From contig JAJYYG010000125.1 of assembly GCA_021801235.1 (NCBI GenBank), forward strand, positions 1 through 50,763: a stretch of DNA of 50,763 nucleotides, in the 5' to 3' direction. The notes beneath the pieces were generated by a model. The model was not told the DNA's origin. It did not search any database and saw only the letters and a program-made list of their open reading frames with translations. Shown here in pieces: positions 9,027 to 17,459 of the stretch. Every line of letters starts with the position of its first letter. Position 1 is the stretch's first letter. The position numbers were made by a program, and so were the translations under genes. The stretch comes from Actinomycetes bacterium (GTDB lineage: Bacteria; Actinomycetota; Acidimicrobiia; Acidimicrobiales; RAAP-2).

Positions 9027-10388
9027 ATGACCACCCACCACTACGACCTCGTCATCGTCGGTGCCGGCAGCGGCAACATGCTGGTGACCGAGGAGCTGGC
9101 CGGATGGAAGATCGCGGTCGTCGACGAGAGCCGGTTCGGCGGCACCTGTCTGAACCGGGGCTGCATCCCGTCGAAGATGTTCGTGTACGCGGCCGACGTG
9201 GCCGAGACGGTCCGCCATGCCGGCCGCTACGGCGTCCGGGCCGAGTGGCGCGGCGCCGACTGGCCGGAGATCCGCGACCGGGTGTTCGGGCGCATCGACC
9301 CGCTCCACGACCGCGCCGTGGCCTACCGCCGCTCCAACGGGGTCGACGTGTACCTCGACCACGCCCGCTTCGTCGGGCCCAAGGTGCTCCGGGTGGGCGA
9401 CGACGAGCTGCGGTCCGACCGCTTCGTGCTGGCGGCCGGGTCCCGGCCCCACCTCCCCCCGGTGGCCGGACTGCGCTCGGTGCCCTACCTCACCTCCGAC
9501 GACGTGATGCGGCTCGACGCGCTGCCCGCCTCGATGGCGGTGATCGGCGGGGGGTTCATCGCCGCGGAGATGAGCCACGTCTTCGGGGCGCTCGGCACGC
9601 GGATGACCCTCCTCGAGCGGGGACCGCACCTGCTTGCCCACCACGACACCGACGTCCGGGACCGGTTCACCGAAGCGTACGCGGCCCGCTTCGACGTCCG
9701 CCTCGGCACCACCGTGGAGCAGGTGGAGGCGACTCCCGACGGGGTGCGCCTCGGCCTGGCCACCCCGTCGGGGGCGGGCACCGCCGAGGCGGAGGTGGTG
9801 CTGGTGGCCACCGGCCGCACCCCCAACAGCGACCTGCTCGACGTGGCGGCCACCGGCGTCGAGGTGGACGAGCACGGCCACGTCCGCACCGACGACTCCT
9901 ACGAGACCGACGTGCCGGGGATCTGGGCGCTCGGCGACCTGACCAACCACTTCCAGCTCAAGCACATGGCCAACGCCGAGGCCCGCCTGGTCGCCCACAA
10001 CCTCGTACACCCGGACGACCGGCGGCGATCGTCCTTCCCGGTGGTGCCTTCGGCGGTCTTCGCCGACCCCCAGGTGGCCTCGGCGGGCGCCACCGAGCAG
10101 GACCTGCGGGCGCAGGGGCGGCCCTACGTCGCCGCCACCCGCCCCTACGGGGACACCGCCTACGGCTGGGCGCTCGAGGACACCTCGAGCTTCGTCAAGG
10201 TCCTCGCCGACCCGGAGACCCGCCTGCTCCTCGGTGCCCACCTGATCGGGCCCCAGGCGTCCACGCTCATCCAGCCGCTGCTGCAGGCCATGTGCCTCGG
10301 CAACACCGTCGACCAGGTGGCCACCGGGGTGCTCTACATCCATCCGGCGCTCACCGAGGTGGTCGAGCAGGCACTGCTCGCGCTCTGA
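9027..10388 (+). CDS. mtr: Mycothione reductase
   Basis: A 453-residue pyridine nucleotide-disulfide oxidoreductase, beginning MTTHHYDLVIVGAGSGN. It has an N-terminal FAD Rossmann motif (GAGSGN), the redox-active disulfide GGTCLNRGCIPSKM (Cys41, Cys46), a central NAD(P)H Rossmann motif (VIGGGFIAAEMSHVF) and a C-terminal dimerisation domain ending HPALTEVVEQAL with the catalytic His. The sequence fits mycothione reductase, which keeps mycothiol reduced in the cytosol, better than lipoamide dehydrogenase, which would show HPTxSE and a longer interface. The ATG at 9027 is chosen over an upstream in-frame ATG because GGAGG at 9013 lies at proper spacing. It marks the host as a mycothiol-producing actinobacterium. 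Confidence 0.9.
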   Translation: MTTHHYDLVIVGAGSGNMLVTEELAGWKIAVVDESRFGGTCLNRGCIPSKMFVYAADVAETVRHAGRYGVRAEWRGADWPEIRDRVFGRIDPLHDRAVAYRRSNGVDVYLDHARFVGPKVLRVGDDELRSDRFVLAAGSRPHLPPVAGLRSVPYLTSDDVMRLDALPASMAVIGGGFIAAEMSHVFGALGTRMTLLERGPHLLAHHDTDVRDRFTEAYAARFDVRLGTTVEQVEATPDGVRLGLATPSGAGTAEAEVVLVATGRTPNSDLLDVAATGVEVDEHGHVRTDDSYETDVPGIWALGDLTNHFQLKHMANAEARLVAHNLVHPDDRRRSSFPVVPSAVFADPQVASAGATEQDLRAQGRPYVAATRPYGDTAYGWALEDTSSFVKVLADPETRLLLGAHLIGPQASTLIQPLLQAMCLGNTVDQVATGVLYIHPALTEVVEQALLAL

Positions 10389-10413
10389 TCCGCACCGGCC
10401 GTCCGGCCCCGGC

Positions 10414-10439
10414 CCGGCCCCGCCTGGTCGGCGGGCCGG
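10414..10439 (+). terminator. GC-rich hairpin after mtr
   Basis: CCGGCCC (10414-10420) pairs with GGGCCGG (10433-10439) around a 12-nt loop, 25 bp after the mtr stop and before the acyl-CoA synthetase gene. There is no T-tract, as is usual for actinobacterial hairpins, so termination activity is uncertain. Confidence 0.4.
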
Positions 10440-10460
10440 GGGGAGCGGTAGCGTCCGTCC

Positions 10461-12089
10461 ATGTACCCGGGGGCCATCGCCGCAGTCCTGCCCGACAAGC
10501 CCGCCTACGTGATGGCGGGCACCGGCGAGACCGTCACCTACGCGGAGCTCGACCGGCGGTCCAACCAGGTCGCCCACCTCTTCCGCCGGAGGGGTCTCCG
10601 GCGGGGGGACGTGGTGGCCGTGTTCATGGAGAACAACGCCCGCTACTTCGAGGTCCTCTGGGCGGCGCAGCGGTCGGGCCTGTACTACACCGCCATCAGC
10701 TCCCGGCTCACCGCCGGGGAGGTCGCCTACATCCTGGAGGACTGCGGGGCCCAGGTCCTCGTCACGTCCGGGGCCAAGGCGGCTGTGGCGGCCGAGGCGG
10801 TCGCCGCCGTACCCGGGGTCCACACCCGCCTGGTGTGCAACGGGGAGGCGCCGGGGTTCGAGCCCTACGAGGCGGTGCGTGACGCCGAGCCGACCGGGCC
10901 GGTGCCCGACGAGTCCGAGGGCCTGGACATGCTCTACTCCTCGGGCACCACCGGCCGCCCGAAAGGCGTCAAGGTCCCGATGCGCGAGCCGGTGCCCATC
11001 GGGACCGGCTCCGGGGTGTACACGCTGGCCGTCGGCCTCTACGGCCTGACGTCGGAGAGCGTCTACCTGTCGCCCGCCCCGCTCTACCACGCCGCACCGC
11101 TCCGGTTCACCATGTCGTGGATGCGGGCCGGGGCCACCGTGGTGGTGATGGAGGCGTTCGACCCGGTCGAGTTCCTCCGGCTGGTGGAGCGGTACCGGGT
11201 CACCCACACCCAGGTCGTCCCGACGATGTTCGTGCGGATGTTGAAGCTCGACCCCGCCGAGCGGGAGGCCTTCGACCTCTCGAGCCTGCAGGTCGCGGTC
11301 CACGCCGCCGCCCCGTGCCCCGTTCCGGTGAAGGAGCAGATGATCGACTGGTGGGGCCCGGTGATCCACGAGTACTACGCGGGGACCGAGGGCAACGGCT
11401 TCACCGCCATCTCCTCGGCCGAGTGGCTCGACCACAAGGGGAGCGTCGGCCGTGCGCTGGTCGGGACCGTCCGCATCGTGGGCGAGGACGGCCACCCGGC
11501 GCCGGCCGGGGAGCCGGGCACGGTGTACTTCGACGGGGGCGGCGAGTTCGAGTACCACAACGATCCGGAGAAGACGGCCGCCTCGCGCAACGAGCACGGG
11601 TGGTCCACGCTCGGCGACGTGGGCTACGTCGACGAGGACGGCTACTTGTACCTGACCGACCGGAAGTCCTACATGATCATCTCGGGCGGGGTGAACATCT
11701 ACCCCCAGGAGGCGGAGAACCTCCTCGTCACCCACCCCAAGGTGATGGACGTGGCCGTGCTCGGCGTCCCGAACGAGGAGATGGGCGAGGAGGTCAAGGC
11801 GGTGGTCCAGCCGGTCGACCCGGACGAGGCGGGACCGGACCTCGAACGCGAGCTGATCGACTTCTGCCGGGCCTCGCTCGCCGCCTACAAGTGCCCGCGC
11901 TCGGTCGACTTCGAGGCCGAGCTGCCCCGCCACGCCACCGGCAAGCTCTACAAGCGGCTCCTGCGCGACCGGTACTGGGCCGATGCCACCCCGGGAGGGC
12001 CGGCCGGGATGGGCGGTGGGGCGGGGCCGGCCGGGATGGGCGGTGGGACGGAGCCGGCCGGGCAGGGGGACGGGAGAGCCGACCGGTGA
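10461..12089 (+). CDS. Acyl-CoA synthetase (AMP-forming, FadD4-like)
   Basis: A 542-residue member of the ANL superfamily that activates carboxylic acids to CoA thioesters through an acyl-adenylate. The ATP/AMP signature YSSGTTGRPKGV lies at residues 159-170. Later motifs are YYAGTEGNG, LGDVGYVDEDGYLYLTDRKSYMIISGG (hinge and A8 region) and the A10 lysine in ATGKLYKRLL. It is close to mycobacterial FadD4-type enzymes in its N-terminal pattern (TYAELDRRSNQVAHLFR). The last 30 residues are a Gly/Ala/Met repeat encoded by a short tandem duplication near 11998-12045. Its stop overlaps the GTG start of the following monooxygenase as GTGA, so the two are probably coupled. Confidence 0.9.
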   Translation: MYPGAIAAVLPDKPAYVMAGTGETVTYAELDRRSNQVAHLFRRRGLRRGDVVAVFMENNARYFEVLWAAQRSGLYYTAISSRLTAGEVAYILEDCGAQVLVTSGAKAAVAAEAVAAVPGVHTRLVCNGEAPGFEPYEAVRDAEPTGPVPDESEGLDMLYSSGTTGRPKGVKVPMREPVPIGTGSGVYTLAVGLYGLTSESVYLSPAPLYHAAPLRFTMSWMRAGATVVVMEAFDPVEFLRLVERYRVTHTQVVPTMFVRMLKLDPAEREAFDLSSLQVAVHAAAPCPVPVKEQMIDWWGPVIHEYYAGTEGNGFTAISSAEWLDHKGSVGRALVGTVRIVGEDGHPAPAGEPGTVYFDGGGEFEYHNDPEKTAASRNEHGWSTLGDVGYVDEDGYLYLTDRKSYMIISGGVNIYPQEAENLLVTHPKVMDVAVLGVPNEEMGEEVKAVVQPVDPDEAGPDLERELIDFCRASLAAYKCPRSVDFEAELPRHATGKLYKRLLRDRYWADATPGGPAGMGGGAGPAGMGGGTEPAGQGDGRADR

Positions 12090-13900
12090 CCACCGCGCCG
12101 GAGCCGCCCGACCACGAGGCGCTCCGTGCCCGGTACCGGGCCGAGCGGGACAAGCGTCTCCGTGCGGACGGGAACGACCAGTACCTCGAACCGACCGGGA
12201 GGTTCGCCCACTTCCTCGACGACCCCTACGTCGACCGGGTCGAGCGGCCTCCGGTGCGCGAGGAGGTGACGGTGGCGGTCATCGGCGGGGGCTTCGCCGG
12301 GCTCGTCACCGGGGCCCGCCTGCGCCACGCGGGGATCGACGACGTCCGCCTCATCGAGGGCGGGGGCGACGTGGGCGGCGCATGGTACTGGAACCGCTAC
12401 CCGGGGGCGATGTGCGACACCGCGGCCATGGTCTACCTGCCGCTCCTCGAGGAGACCGGCCACATGCCGACGATGAAGTACACCGCGGCGCCGGAGATCT
12501 TCGCCCACGCCCGGCGGATCGCCCGGCACTTCGACCTCTACGAGCGGGCGTTGCTGTCCACCGAGGTCCAGGGGCTCCGCTGGGACCAGGCCTCGTCGCG
12601 GTGGATCGTCCGGACCGACCGGGGTGACGAGCTGCGCGCCCGCTTCGTCATCATGGGCACCGGTCCGCTCCACCGGCCCAAGCTCCCGGGCATCCCCGGG
12701 ATCGAGACGTTCGGCGGCGAGTGCTTCCACACCAGCCGCTGGGACTACGGGGTCACCGGGGGCGATCCCTCGGGCGCCCCGATGACCGGCCTGGCCGGGA
12801 AGCGGGTGGGGATCATCGGGACCGGGGCGACCGCCGTCCAGTGCATCCCGCGGCTGGCACGCGACGCGGGGGAGCTCTTCGTCTTCCAGCGCACGCCGTC
12901 GTCGATCGACGTCCGCGGCAACCACCCCATCGACCCGGCGTGGTTCGCCTCGCTCCGTCCCGGATGGCAGCGCGAGTGGTTGCGGAACTTCTGCACGCTC
13001 CAGACCGGCGGGTTCGCCGACGAGGACCTGGTGATGGACGGCTGGACCGACATCTCCCAGCGCATCCGGGACCGGATCGTGGCCCTCGTCGAGGGAGGGG
13101 CGGAGCTGACACCCGAGACCATGCGCCGCGCCTACGAGGACAGCGACGACGAGAAGATGGAGGAGATCCGGGCCCGGGTCGACGCGGTGGTCTCCGACCC
13201 GGCCACGGCCGCCGCGCTCAAGCCCTGGTACCGCCAGCTGTGCAAACGGCCCTGCTTCCACGACGAGTACCTGGACGCCTACAACCGGGCGAACTGCCAC
13301 CTGGTCGACACGGACGGCCGGGGGGTGGAGCGCATCGACGAACGGGGGGCGTGGGTGGACGGGGTCCACTACGAGCTCGACTGCCTCATCTTCGCCTCGG
13401 GCTTCGAGGTGGGCACCGACCACGCGCGCCGGGCGGGCTTCGAGACGGTCGGGCGCGACGGCCGGACGCTCGGCGGGTACTGGGCCGACGGGATGCGGAG
13501 CCTGCACGGGATCCACGTGCAGGGATTCCCGAACGCCTTCGTCGTCGGGCTCGCCCAGGGTGCCAACCTCGTCTCGAACGTCACCCACAACCTGGTGGAG
13601 GCGGCCACCACCATCGCCGCGGTGATCGCACACGCCCGGTCCACCGGAGCGGTGGAGGTCGAAGTCACCGCCGAGGCCGAGGAAGCCTGGGTCGGCCTCC
13701 TCCAGAGCAGCGAGCGGGGCTTCCTCGGCGACCCCGACTGCACGCCCGGGTACTACAACAACGAGGGCCGGACCCTCGGTCCGAAGGAGCGCCTGGGGAT
13801 GAGCGGCTACCCGGAGGGCGCGCTCGCCTACTTCGACTTCATCGACCGGTGGCGGCGCCAGGGGACCTTCGAGGGCCTGACGTTCCGGACCCGGGTCTGA
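12086..13900 (+). CDS. Baeyer-Villiger-type flavin monooxygenase
   Basis: A 604-residue class B flavoprotein monooxygenase. The FAD Rossmann motif IGGGFAGL is at about residues 66-73. The type I BVMO fingerprint FxGxxxHxxxW is present as FGGECFHTSRW at 209-219, and a second Rossmann motif, GIIGTGATAVQCIP, follows for NADPH. An N-terminal extension (residues 1-60) and the size match the cyclohexanone/steroid monooxygenase-like branch, which inserts oxygen beside ketones. The GTG start overlaps the acyl-CoA synthetase stop; a GGGGGACGGGAG site precedes it. The pairing suggests breakdown of a ketone or sterol-like side chain followed by CoA activation, but no substrate is known. Confidence 0.88.
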   Translation: MTTAPEPPDHEALRARYRAERDKRLRADGNDQYLEPTGRFAHFLDDPYVDRVERPPVREEVTVAVIGGGFAGLVTGARLRHAGIDDVRLIEGGGDVGGAWYWNRYPGAMCDTAAMVYLPLLEETGHMPTMKYTAAPEIFAHARRIARHFDLYERALLSTEVQGLRWDQASSRWIVRTDRGDELRARFVIMGTGPLHRPKLPGIPGIETFGGECFHTSRWDYGVTGGDPSGAPMTGLAGKRVGIIGTGATAVQCIPRLARDAGELFVFQRTPSSIDVRGNHPIDPAWFASLRPGWQREWLRNFCTLQTGGFADEDLVMDGWTDISQRIRDRIVALVEGGAELTPETMRRAYEDSDDEKMEEIRARVDAVVSDPATAAALKPWYRQLCKRPCFHDEYLDAYNRANCHLVDTDGRGVERIDERGAWVDGVHYELDCLIFASGFEVGTDHARRAGFETVGRDGRTLGGYWADGMRSLHGIHVQGFPNAFVVGLAQGANLVSNVTHNLVEAATTIAAVIAHARSTGAVEVEVTAEAEEAWVGLLQSSERGFLGDPDCTPGYYNNEGRTLGPKERLGMSGYPEGALAYFDFIDRWRRQGTFEGLTFRTRV

Positions 13901-13955
13901 GGTTCCCGACCCGGGCCTGACGTTCCGGACCCGGGTCTGAGGTTCCCGACCCGGG
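13876..13955. repeat. Perfect 40-bp tandem duplication across a stop codon
   Basis: Two identical 40-bp units (13876-13915, 13916-13955), each itself two 20-bp half-repeats sharing TGA, GTTCC and GACCCGGG. The first unit contains the last codons and the TGA of the monooxygenase gene. Each unit includes the palindrome GACCCGGGTC, so the array can fold into hairpins. It lies between convergent genes and may help to terminate transcription. Confidence 0.85.
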
Positions 13956-13979
13956 CACGCGAACGGTGCCGACCGTGGA

Positions 13980-14837
13980 TCAGCGGTGGCCGCCCCCGCC
14001 CGCCCGCCGGACCCGGCGCCGCGCCCCGGCGACGATGAGGCTCTGGTAGAGGCCGGCCGGCAGGCGGGCCAGAACGTCGATGACGGCGGCATCCGGCCCG
14101 ACCAGCACCCGCCGCCGGTCGCGCTCGACGGCGGCGAGGATCTGGCGGGCGGCGCGCTCCGGCGACGTGATCGCCACCCGGTCGAAGCCGTCGCGGGCGG
14201 ACTCGGGGTCGCCGGCGAGCGCGGTCACGCTCCCGTCCATCCGGGCGTTGCGGGCGATGGCCGTCCGGACACCCCCAGGATGGACGGTCGTGCACGACAC
14301 GCCCGAGCCCTCGATGGCGAGCTCCATCCGCAAGGCGTCGGTGAACCCGCGCACTGCGAACTTCGACGCGTTGTAGGCCGACTGGGACGGCACGCTGATC
14401 AGGCCGAACACGCTGGAGAGGTTGACGACGTGCCCTTCGCCCGCCGCCTTCAGGTGGGGCAGGAACGCCTTGGTGCCGTGGACGACGCCCCAGAAGTTGA
14501 TCTCCATCAACCATGCGAAGTCCTCGTAGGACATCGCCTCCACGGTCGCACCGAGGGCGACCCCGGCGTTGTTGACCACCAGCTCCACCCGGCCGTGCTC
14601 GTCGACCACCGTGTCCGCCCACGCGTGGACCGCCTGGCGGTCGGCCACGTCCAGGCAGTGTGCGGTGACGGTGGCCCCGGCCCTGGTGCAGCGGTCCACC
14701 GTCTCGGCGAGGCCCTGCCCGTCGACGTCCGCGAGCGCCAGGCAGGAGCCCCTCCGGGCGAGGTCGAGGGCGATGGCCCGCCCGATCCCCGACCCGCTGC
14801 CGGTGACCGCCGCCACCCGGCGGCCGAGGTCGCGCAC
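13980..14837 (-). CDS. Short-chain dehydrogenase/reductase
   Basis: A 285-residue classical SDR. The cofactor motif TGSGSGIG is at residues 12-19, NNAG at 89-92, and the catalytic set is Ser141/142, Tyr155 and Lys159 in SAYNASK. Asp37 after beta-2 (ALADVD) predicts NAD(H) preference. After residue 200 the chain has a membrane-proximal-looking LARLPAGLYQSLIVAGARRR tail with a basic end. It lies 5 bp below an EthA-like monooxygenase gene; the pair could interconvert alcohol, ketone and ester, as in mymA-type clusters of mycobacteria. The substrate is not deducible. Confidence 0.88.
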   Translation of the reverse strand: MRDLGRRVAAVTGSGSGIGRAIALDLARRGSCLALADVDGQGLAETVDRCTRAGATVTAHCLDVADRQAVHAWADTVVDEHGRVELVVNNAGVALGATVEAMSYEDFAWLMEINFWGVVHGTKAFLPHLKAAGEGHVVNLSSVFGLISVPSQSAYNASKFAVRGFTDALRMELAIEGSGVSCTTVHPGGVRTAIARNARMDGSVTALAGDPESARDGFDRVAITSPERAARQILAAVERDRRRVLVGPDAAVIDVLARLPAGLYQSLIVAGARRRVRRAGGGGHR

Positions 14838-14842
14838 CGGGA

Positions 14843-16393
14843 TCAGCCCCGCCCGTCGCGGGCGCCGGCACCGACCGCCGCCGTTCGGGGGGCCCGCGGG
14901 TGATCCCGAGGCTCACCGGGCGGCTCACCCGGCGGCTGGTCCGCCGGGTTGGAGAACCGCAGGTCCGGACCGGCGATGCCGTGGAGCTTGAGCGCCAGGT
15001 AGTCGCGGAGGTAGCTCTGGTGGACCCGCCAGGGGAAGCGGGCCCCCTGCTTGGGGAACCGTCCGGCGGCACGCTGCACGTACCCGGAAGTCAGTCCGAG
15101 CAGCGGCTCGGTCGGCCCGGAGCAGCCTTCGGCGACGGGGGTGCACTGGTGCAGACCGGTCGCCCGCTGGTGGGTGAGCAGGCGGCACACCTGGTCGCAG
15201 ATCAGGTCGCACTTCAGGGTCCACGACGCGTTGGTGTACCCGATGGCGACCGCCAGGTTGGGCACCCCGTCGAGCATCATGCCCTGGTAGGTCAGCGTGG
15301 CCCCGACGTCGACGGCCCGCCCGTCCACCACCAGCTCGATCCCTCCGAGGAACAGGAGCTCGAGGCCGGTGGCGGTGACCACCACTTCGGCGTCGATCTC
15401 GACGCCGGACCGGGTCCGCACCCCTGTCCGGGTGAAGGAGTCGACGTGGTCGGTGACCACCGAGGCGGTGCCGGCGCGGATGGCGGCGAACAGGTCACCG
15501 TCGGGGACGACACAGAGGCGCTGGTCCCAGGGGTCGTAGTGCGGGGAGAAGTGGGTGTCGACGTCGTAGCCGGGGGGCAGGAGCTTCTCCGTCCTCTTGC
15601 GGAGGGCGCGCCTGGCCGCGTCGGGCCAGCGCCGGCTGAAGGCGTAGGAGCCCTGGGTAGTCAGCGCCCGCACCCACCGGAGCAGCGGCCCCGAGAGCCG
15701 GGTCGGGAGCACCCGGCGGATGAGGTCGGCGAGGGGGTCCTTGCCGGGGAGCGACACGAGGTAGGTCGGCGACCGCTGGAGCATGGTCACGTGGGCGGCC
15801 GTGCGGGCGAGGGCGGGGACGAGGGTGACGGCGGTGGCCCCGCTGCCGATGACCACGACGCGCTTGCCTGCGGTGTCGAGGTCGTCCGGCCAGGACTGGG
15901 GGTGGACGATCCGGCCGGCGAACGTGTCGGTCCCCGGGAAGTCGGGGAGGTAGCCGTGGTCGTAGCGGTAGTAGCCGGTGCACGAGAAGAGGAAGCCGCA
16001 GGTGAGCTCCACCGTCTCGCCGGTGTCGGTGCGTTCGGCGGTGACACGCCAGCGCGCGTCCGGGGTGGACCATTGCGCCCGCACGACCCGGTGGTGGTAG
16101 CGGATCGCCCGGGAGACCCCGGTCTCCTCGGCGGTCCGGTGGAGGTAGCGCAGGATGGACGGACCGTCGGCGATGGCCTGGTCGCCCTCCCACGGGCGGA
16201 ACGAGTAGCCCAGGGTGAACATGTCCGAGTCGGAGCGGATCCCGGGATAACGGAAGAGGTCCCAGGTGCCGCCCAGGCAGTCGCGCGCCTCGAAGACCGC
16301 GTACGACGCCCACGGGCAGTTCGCCTGCACGGCGTGCCCGGCCCCGATGCCGGACAGTCCGGCCCCGACGATGAGGACGTCGAGATGCTCCAT
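14843..16393 (-). CDS. EthA/MymA-like flavin-containing monooxygenase
   Basis: A 516-residue flavoprotein starting MEHLDVLIVGAGLSGIGAGH (FAD motif GAGLSG). The BVMO-type fingerprint FxGxxxHxxxW appears as FAGRIVHPQSW, and the second Rossmann motif as VVVIGSGATAVTLVPALA. Further EthA-like segments are GGTWDLFRYPGIRSDSDMFTLGY and PHYDPWDQRLCVVPDGDLF. EthA relatives perform Baeyer-Villiger or S-oxidation reactions. The last 30 residues form a Pro/Gly/Arg-rich tail beyond the usual end of about 490. The ATG at 16393 follows GAAGGAG; the open frame upstream to 16555 overlaps the preceding gene and is rejected. It sits 13 bp after the metal-dependent hydrolase gene. Confidence 0.9.
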   Translation of the reverse strand: MEHLDVLIVGAGLSGIGAGHAVQANCPWASYAVFEARDCLGGTWDLFRYPGIRSDSDMFTLGYSFRPWEGDQAIADGPSILRYLHRTAEETGVSRAIRYHHRVVRAQWSTPDARWRVTAERTDTGETVELTCGFLFSCTGYYRYDHGYLPDFPGTDTFAGRIVHPQSWPDDLDTAGKRVVVIGSGATAVTLVPALARTAAHVTMLQRSPTYLVSLPGKDPLADLIRRVLPTRLSGPLLRWVRALTTQGSYAFSRRWPDAARRALRKRTEKLLPPGYDVDTHFSPHYDPWDQRLCVVPDGDLFAAIRAGTASVVTDHVDSFTRTGVRTRSGVEIDAEVVVTATGLELLFLGGIELVVDGRAVDVGATLTYQGMMLDGVPNLAVAIGYTNASWTLKCDLICDQVCRLLTHQRATGLHQCTPVAEGCSGPTEPLLGLTSGYVQRAAGRFPKQGARFPWRVHQSYLRDYLALKLHGIAGPDLRFSNPADQPPGEPPGEPRDHPRAPRTAAVGAGARDGRG

Positions 16394-16406
16394 ACGGTCG
16401 GCTCCT

Positions 16407-17261
16407 TCAGGCGGCGGGGGTGGTGACCTTGCCGGCCAGCGTGCCCTGCGCGCCGAACAGCCTCTCACGCCACTGCTCGACCAGGACGGTCGTGTCGTGG
16501 TCGTCGGGGTGGAAGTCCGGCCGGTCGTAGTCGCGCAGGCGGTCGAGCACGGCACGGCTCATCATCGGGGAGCTCCGGAACGACCGCCAGCTGCGCCGGA
16601 GGTTGCCCCGCCGGAAGGTGTCCCGGTCCCCGAGCAGCGAGATGACCACCGCCACGGTGGTCGCCACCACGAAGCCGACCCGTAGGTGCCGCATGGTCCG
16701 GACCCGGAGCCGCTCGCTGCCGCCGATCGTCTTGTAGACGTCGAACGCCACCGCTTTGTGCTCGGACTCCTCGAGGGCGTGCCAGAGGAAGAGGCCACCC
16801 ACCTCGGGATCGTCGAGCTCGGCCTGGGTGTCCCCGTTGACCAGCACCACCTCGGCGAGGGTGGCGGTGAAGTGCTCGAGGGCGGCGGTGACGGCGAGGT
16901 TGGCGACCGGCGAGCCCAGGCGCTCCTGGATCGCCAGGGCCCGTCTGGTGACGCGCTCGACGAGCTTGGTGGGATAGCCGAGCTCGGCGAGCCGGTCGTT
17001 GAGTGCCCGGTGCTCGCGGCCGTGGACGGACTCCTGGCCGATGAAGCCGGTCACCTGGCGCTTCAGCTCGGGGTCGGTGATGCGGTCACGGAAGTGACGG
17101 ACCGAGCGGACGAAGAACTCCTCGCCGTCGGGGAACATCCCCGAGAGGGACGCGGTCAGGTGGGACTGGATGAGGTTGTCGGCGGAGGCGAAGTGCCGGG
17201 GGACGGCGCCGAAGGCGTCGAAGCTGATGCGGCGGGTGGGGACCGCTCGGGTGGTGGCCAT
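16407..17261 (-). CDS. PF10118-type predicted metal-dependent hydrolase
   Basis: A 284-residue protein of the family annotated as predicted metal-dependent hydrolase. Paired acidic/His motifs suggest a ferritin-like di-metal site: GQESVHGREH (Glu77, His80, His84), ALEH (Glu129, His130) and LEESEHKAVAFDVY (Glu164, His168). A hydrophobic helix at about 193-211 follows. The family has no firmly established reaction and commonly accompanies EthA-like monooxygenase and SDR genes, as here. It is the first gene of its operon; a GGAAGGAACC site precedes the ATG. Its promoter is probably the -35/-10 pair at 17393-17421. Confidence 0.85.
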   Translation of the reverse strand: MATTRAVPTRRISFDAFGAVPRHFASADNLIQSHLTASLSGMFPDGEEFFVRSVRHFRDRITDPELKRQVTGFIGQESVHGREHRALNDRLAELGYPTKLVERVTRRALAIQERLGSPVANLAVTAALEHFTATLAEVVLVNGDTQAELDDPEVGGLFLWHALEESEHKAVAFDVYKTIGGSERLRVRTMRHLRVGFVVATTVAVVISLLGDRDTFRRGNLRRSWRSFRSSPMMSRAVLDRLRDYDRPDFHPDDHDTTVLVEQWRERLFGAQGTLAGKVTTPAA

Positions 17262-17392
17262 GGTGGGTGGTTCCTTCCGGTCGTGGGTCGGGTGCGGGGT
17301 GGAGGATGCAGGTCGGCTCCGGGATGTGGGTCGGCTCCGGGGGTGGACCCGGCTCGGCCGGGATCCGACCGCCCCGGCCGTTGCTGCGACTC

Positions 17393-17428
17393 AGTGTAGA
17401 ATAAATGAAAGAAAATCTCAATATCTCA
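17393..17428 (-). promoter_or_regulatory. Promoter and repeat-bearing control region, divergent hydrolase/TetR
   Basis: Reading the minus strand, TTGAGA (17421-17416), a 17-bp spacer and TACACT (17398-17393) form a good vegetative promoter for the hydrolase-monooxygenase-SDR operon, leaving a leader of about 125 nt. The surrounding 17397-17432 is conspicuously AT-rich. ATCTCA is repeated directly at 17415-17420 and 17423-17428, overlapping the -35 and suitable for a regulator such as the divergent TetR protein. Regulator binding is inference. Confidence 0.5.
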
Positions 17429-17459
17429 TTTCTGTGGACCCGGTGGTAGGCTGGCGCCG

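Noticed and set aside
7301-9034. Extended start of the carboxyltransferase at 9034
   Set aside because: The extra 32 residues are unlike the family, would overlap the mtr start and would run through the inverted repeat and probable promoter.
8964-11933. A 989-codon open frame antisense to mtr and the acyl-CoA synthetase
   Set aside because: Its translation is Gly/His/Val/Arg-rich without domains, and the plus-strand genes are clear; long antisense frames are expected at this GC content.
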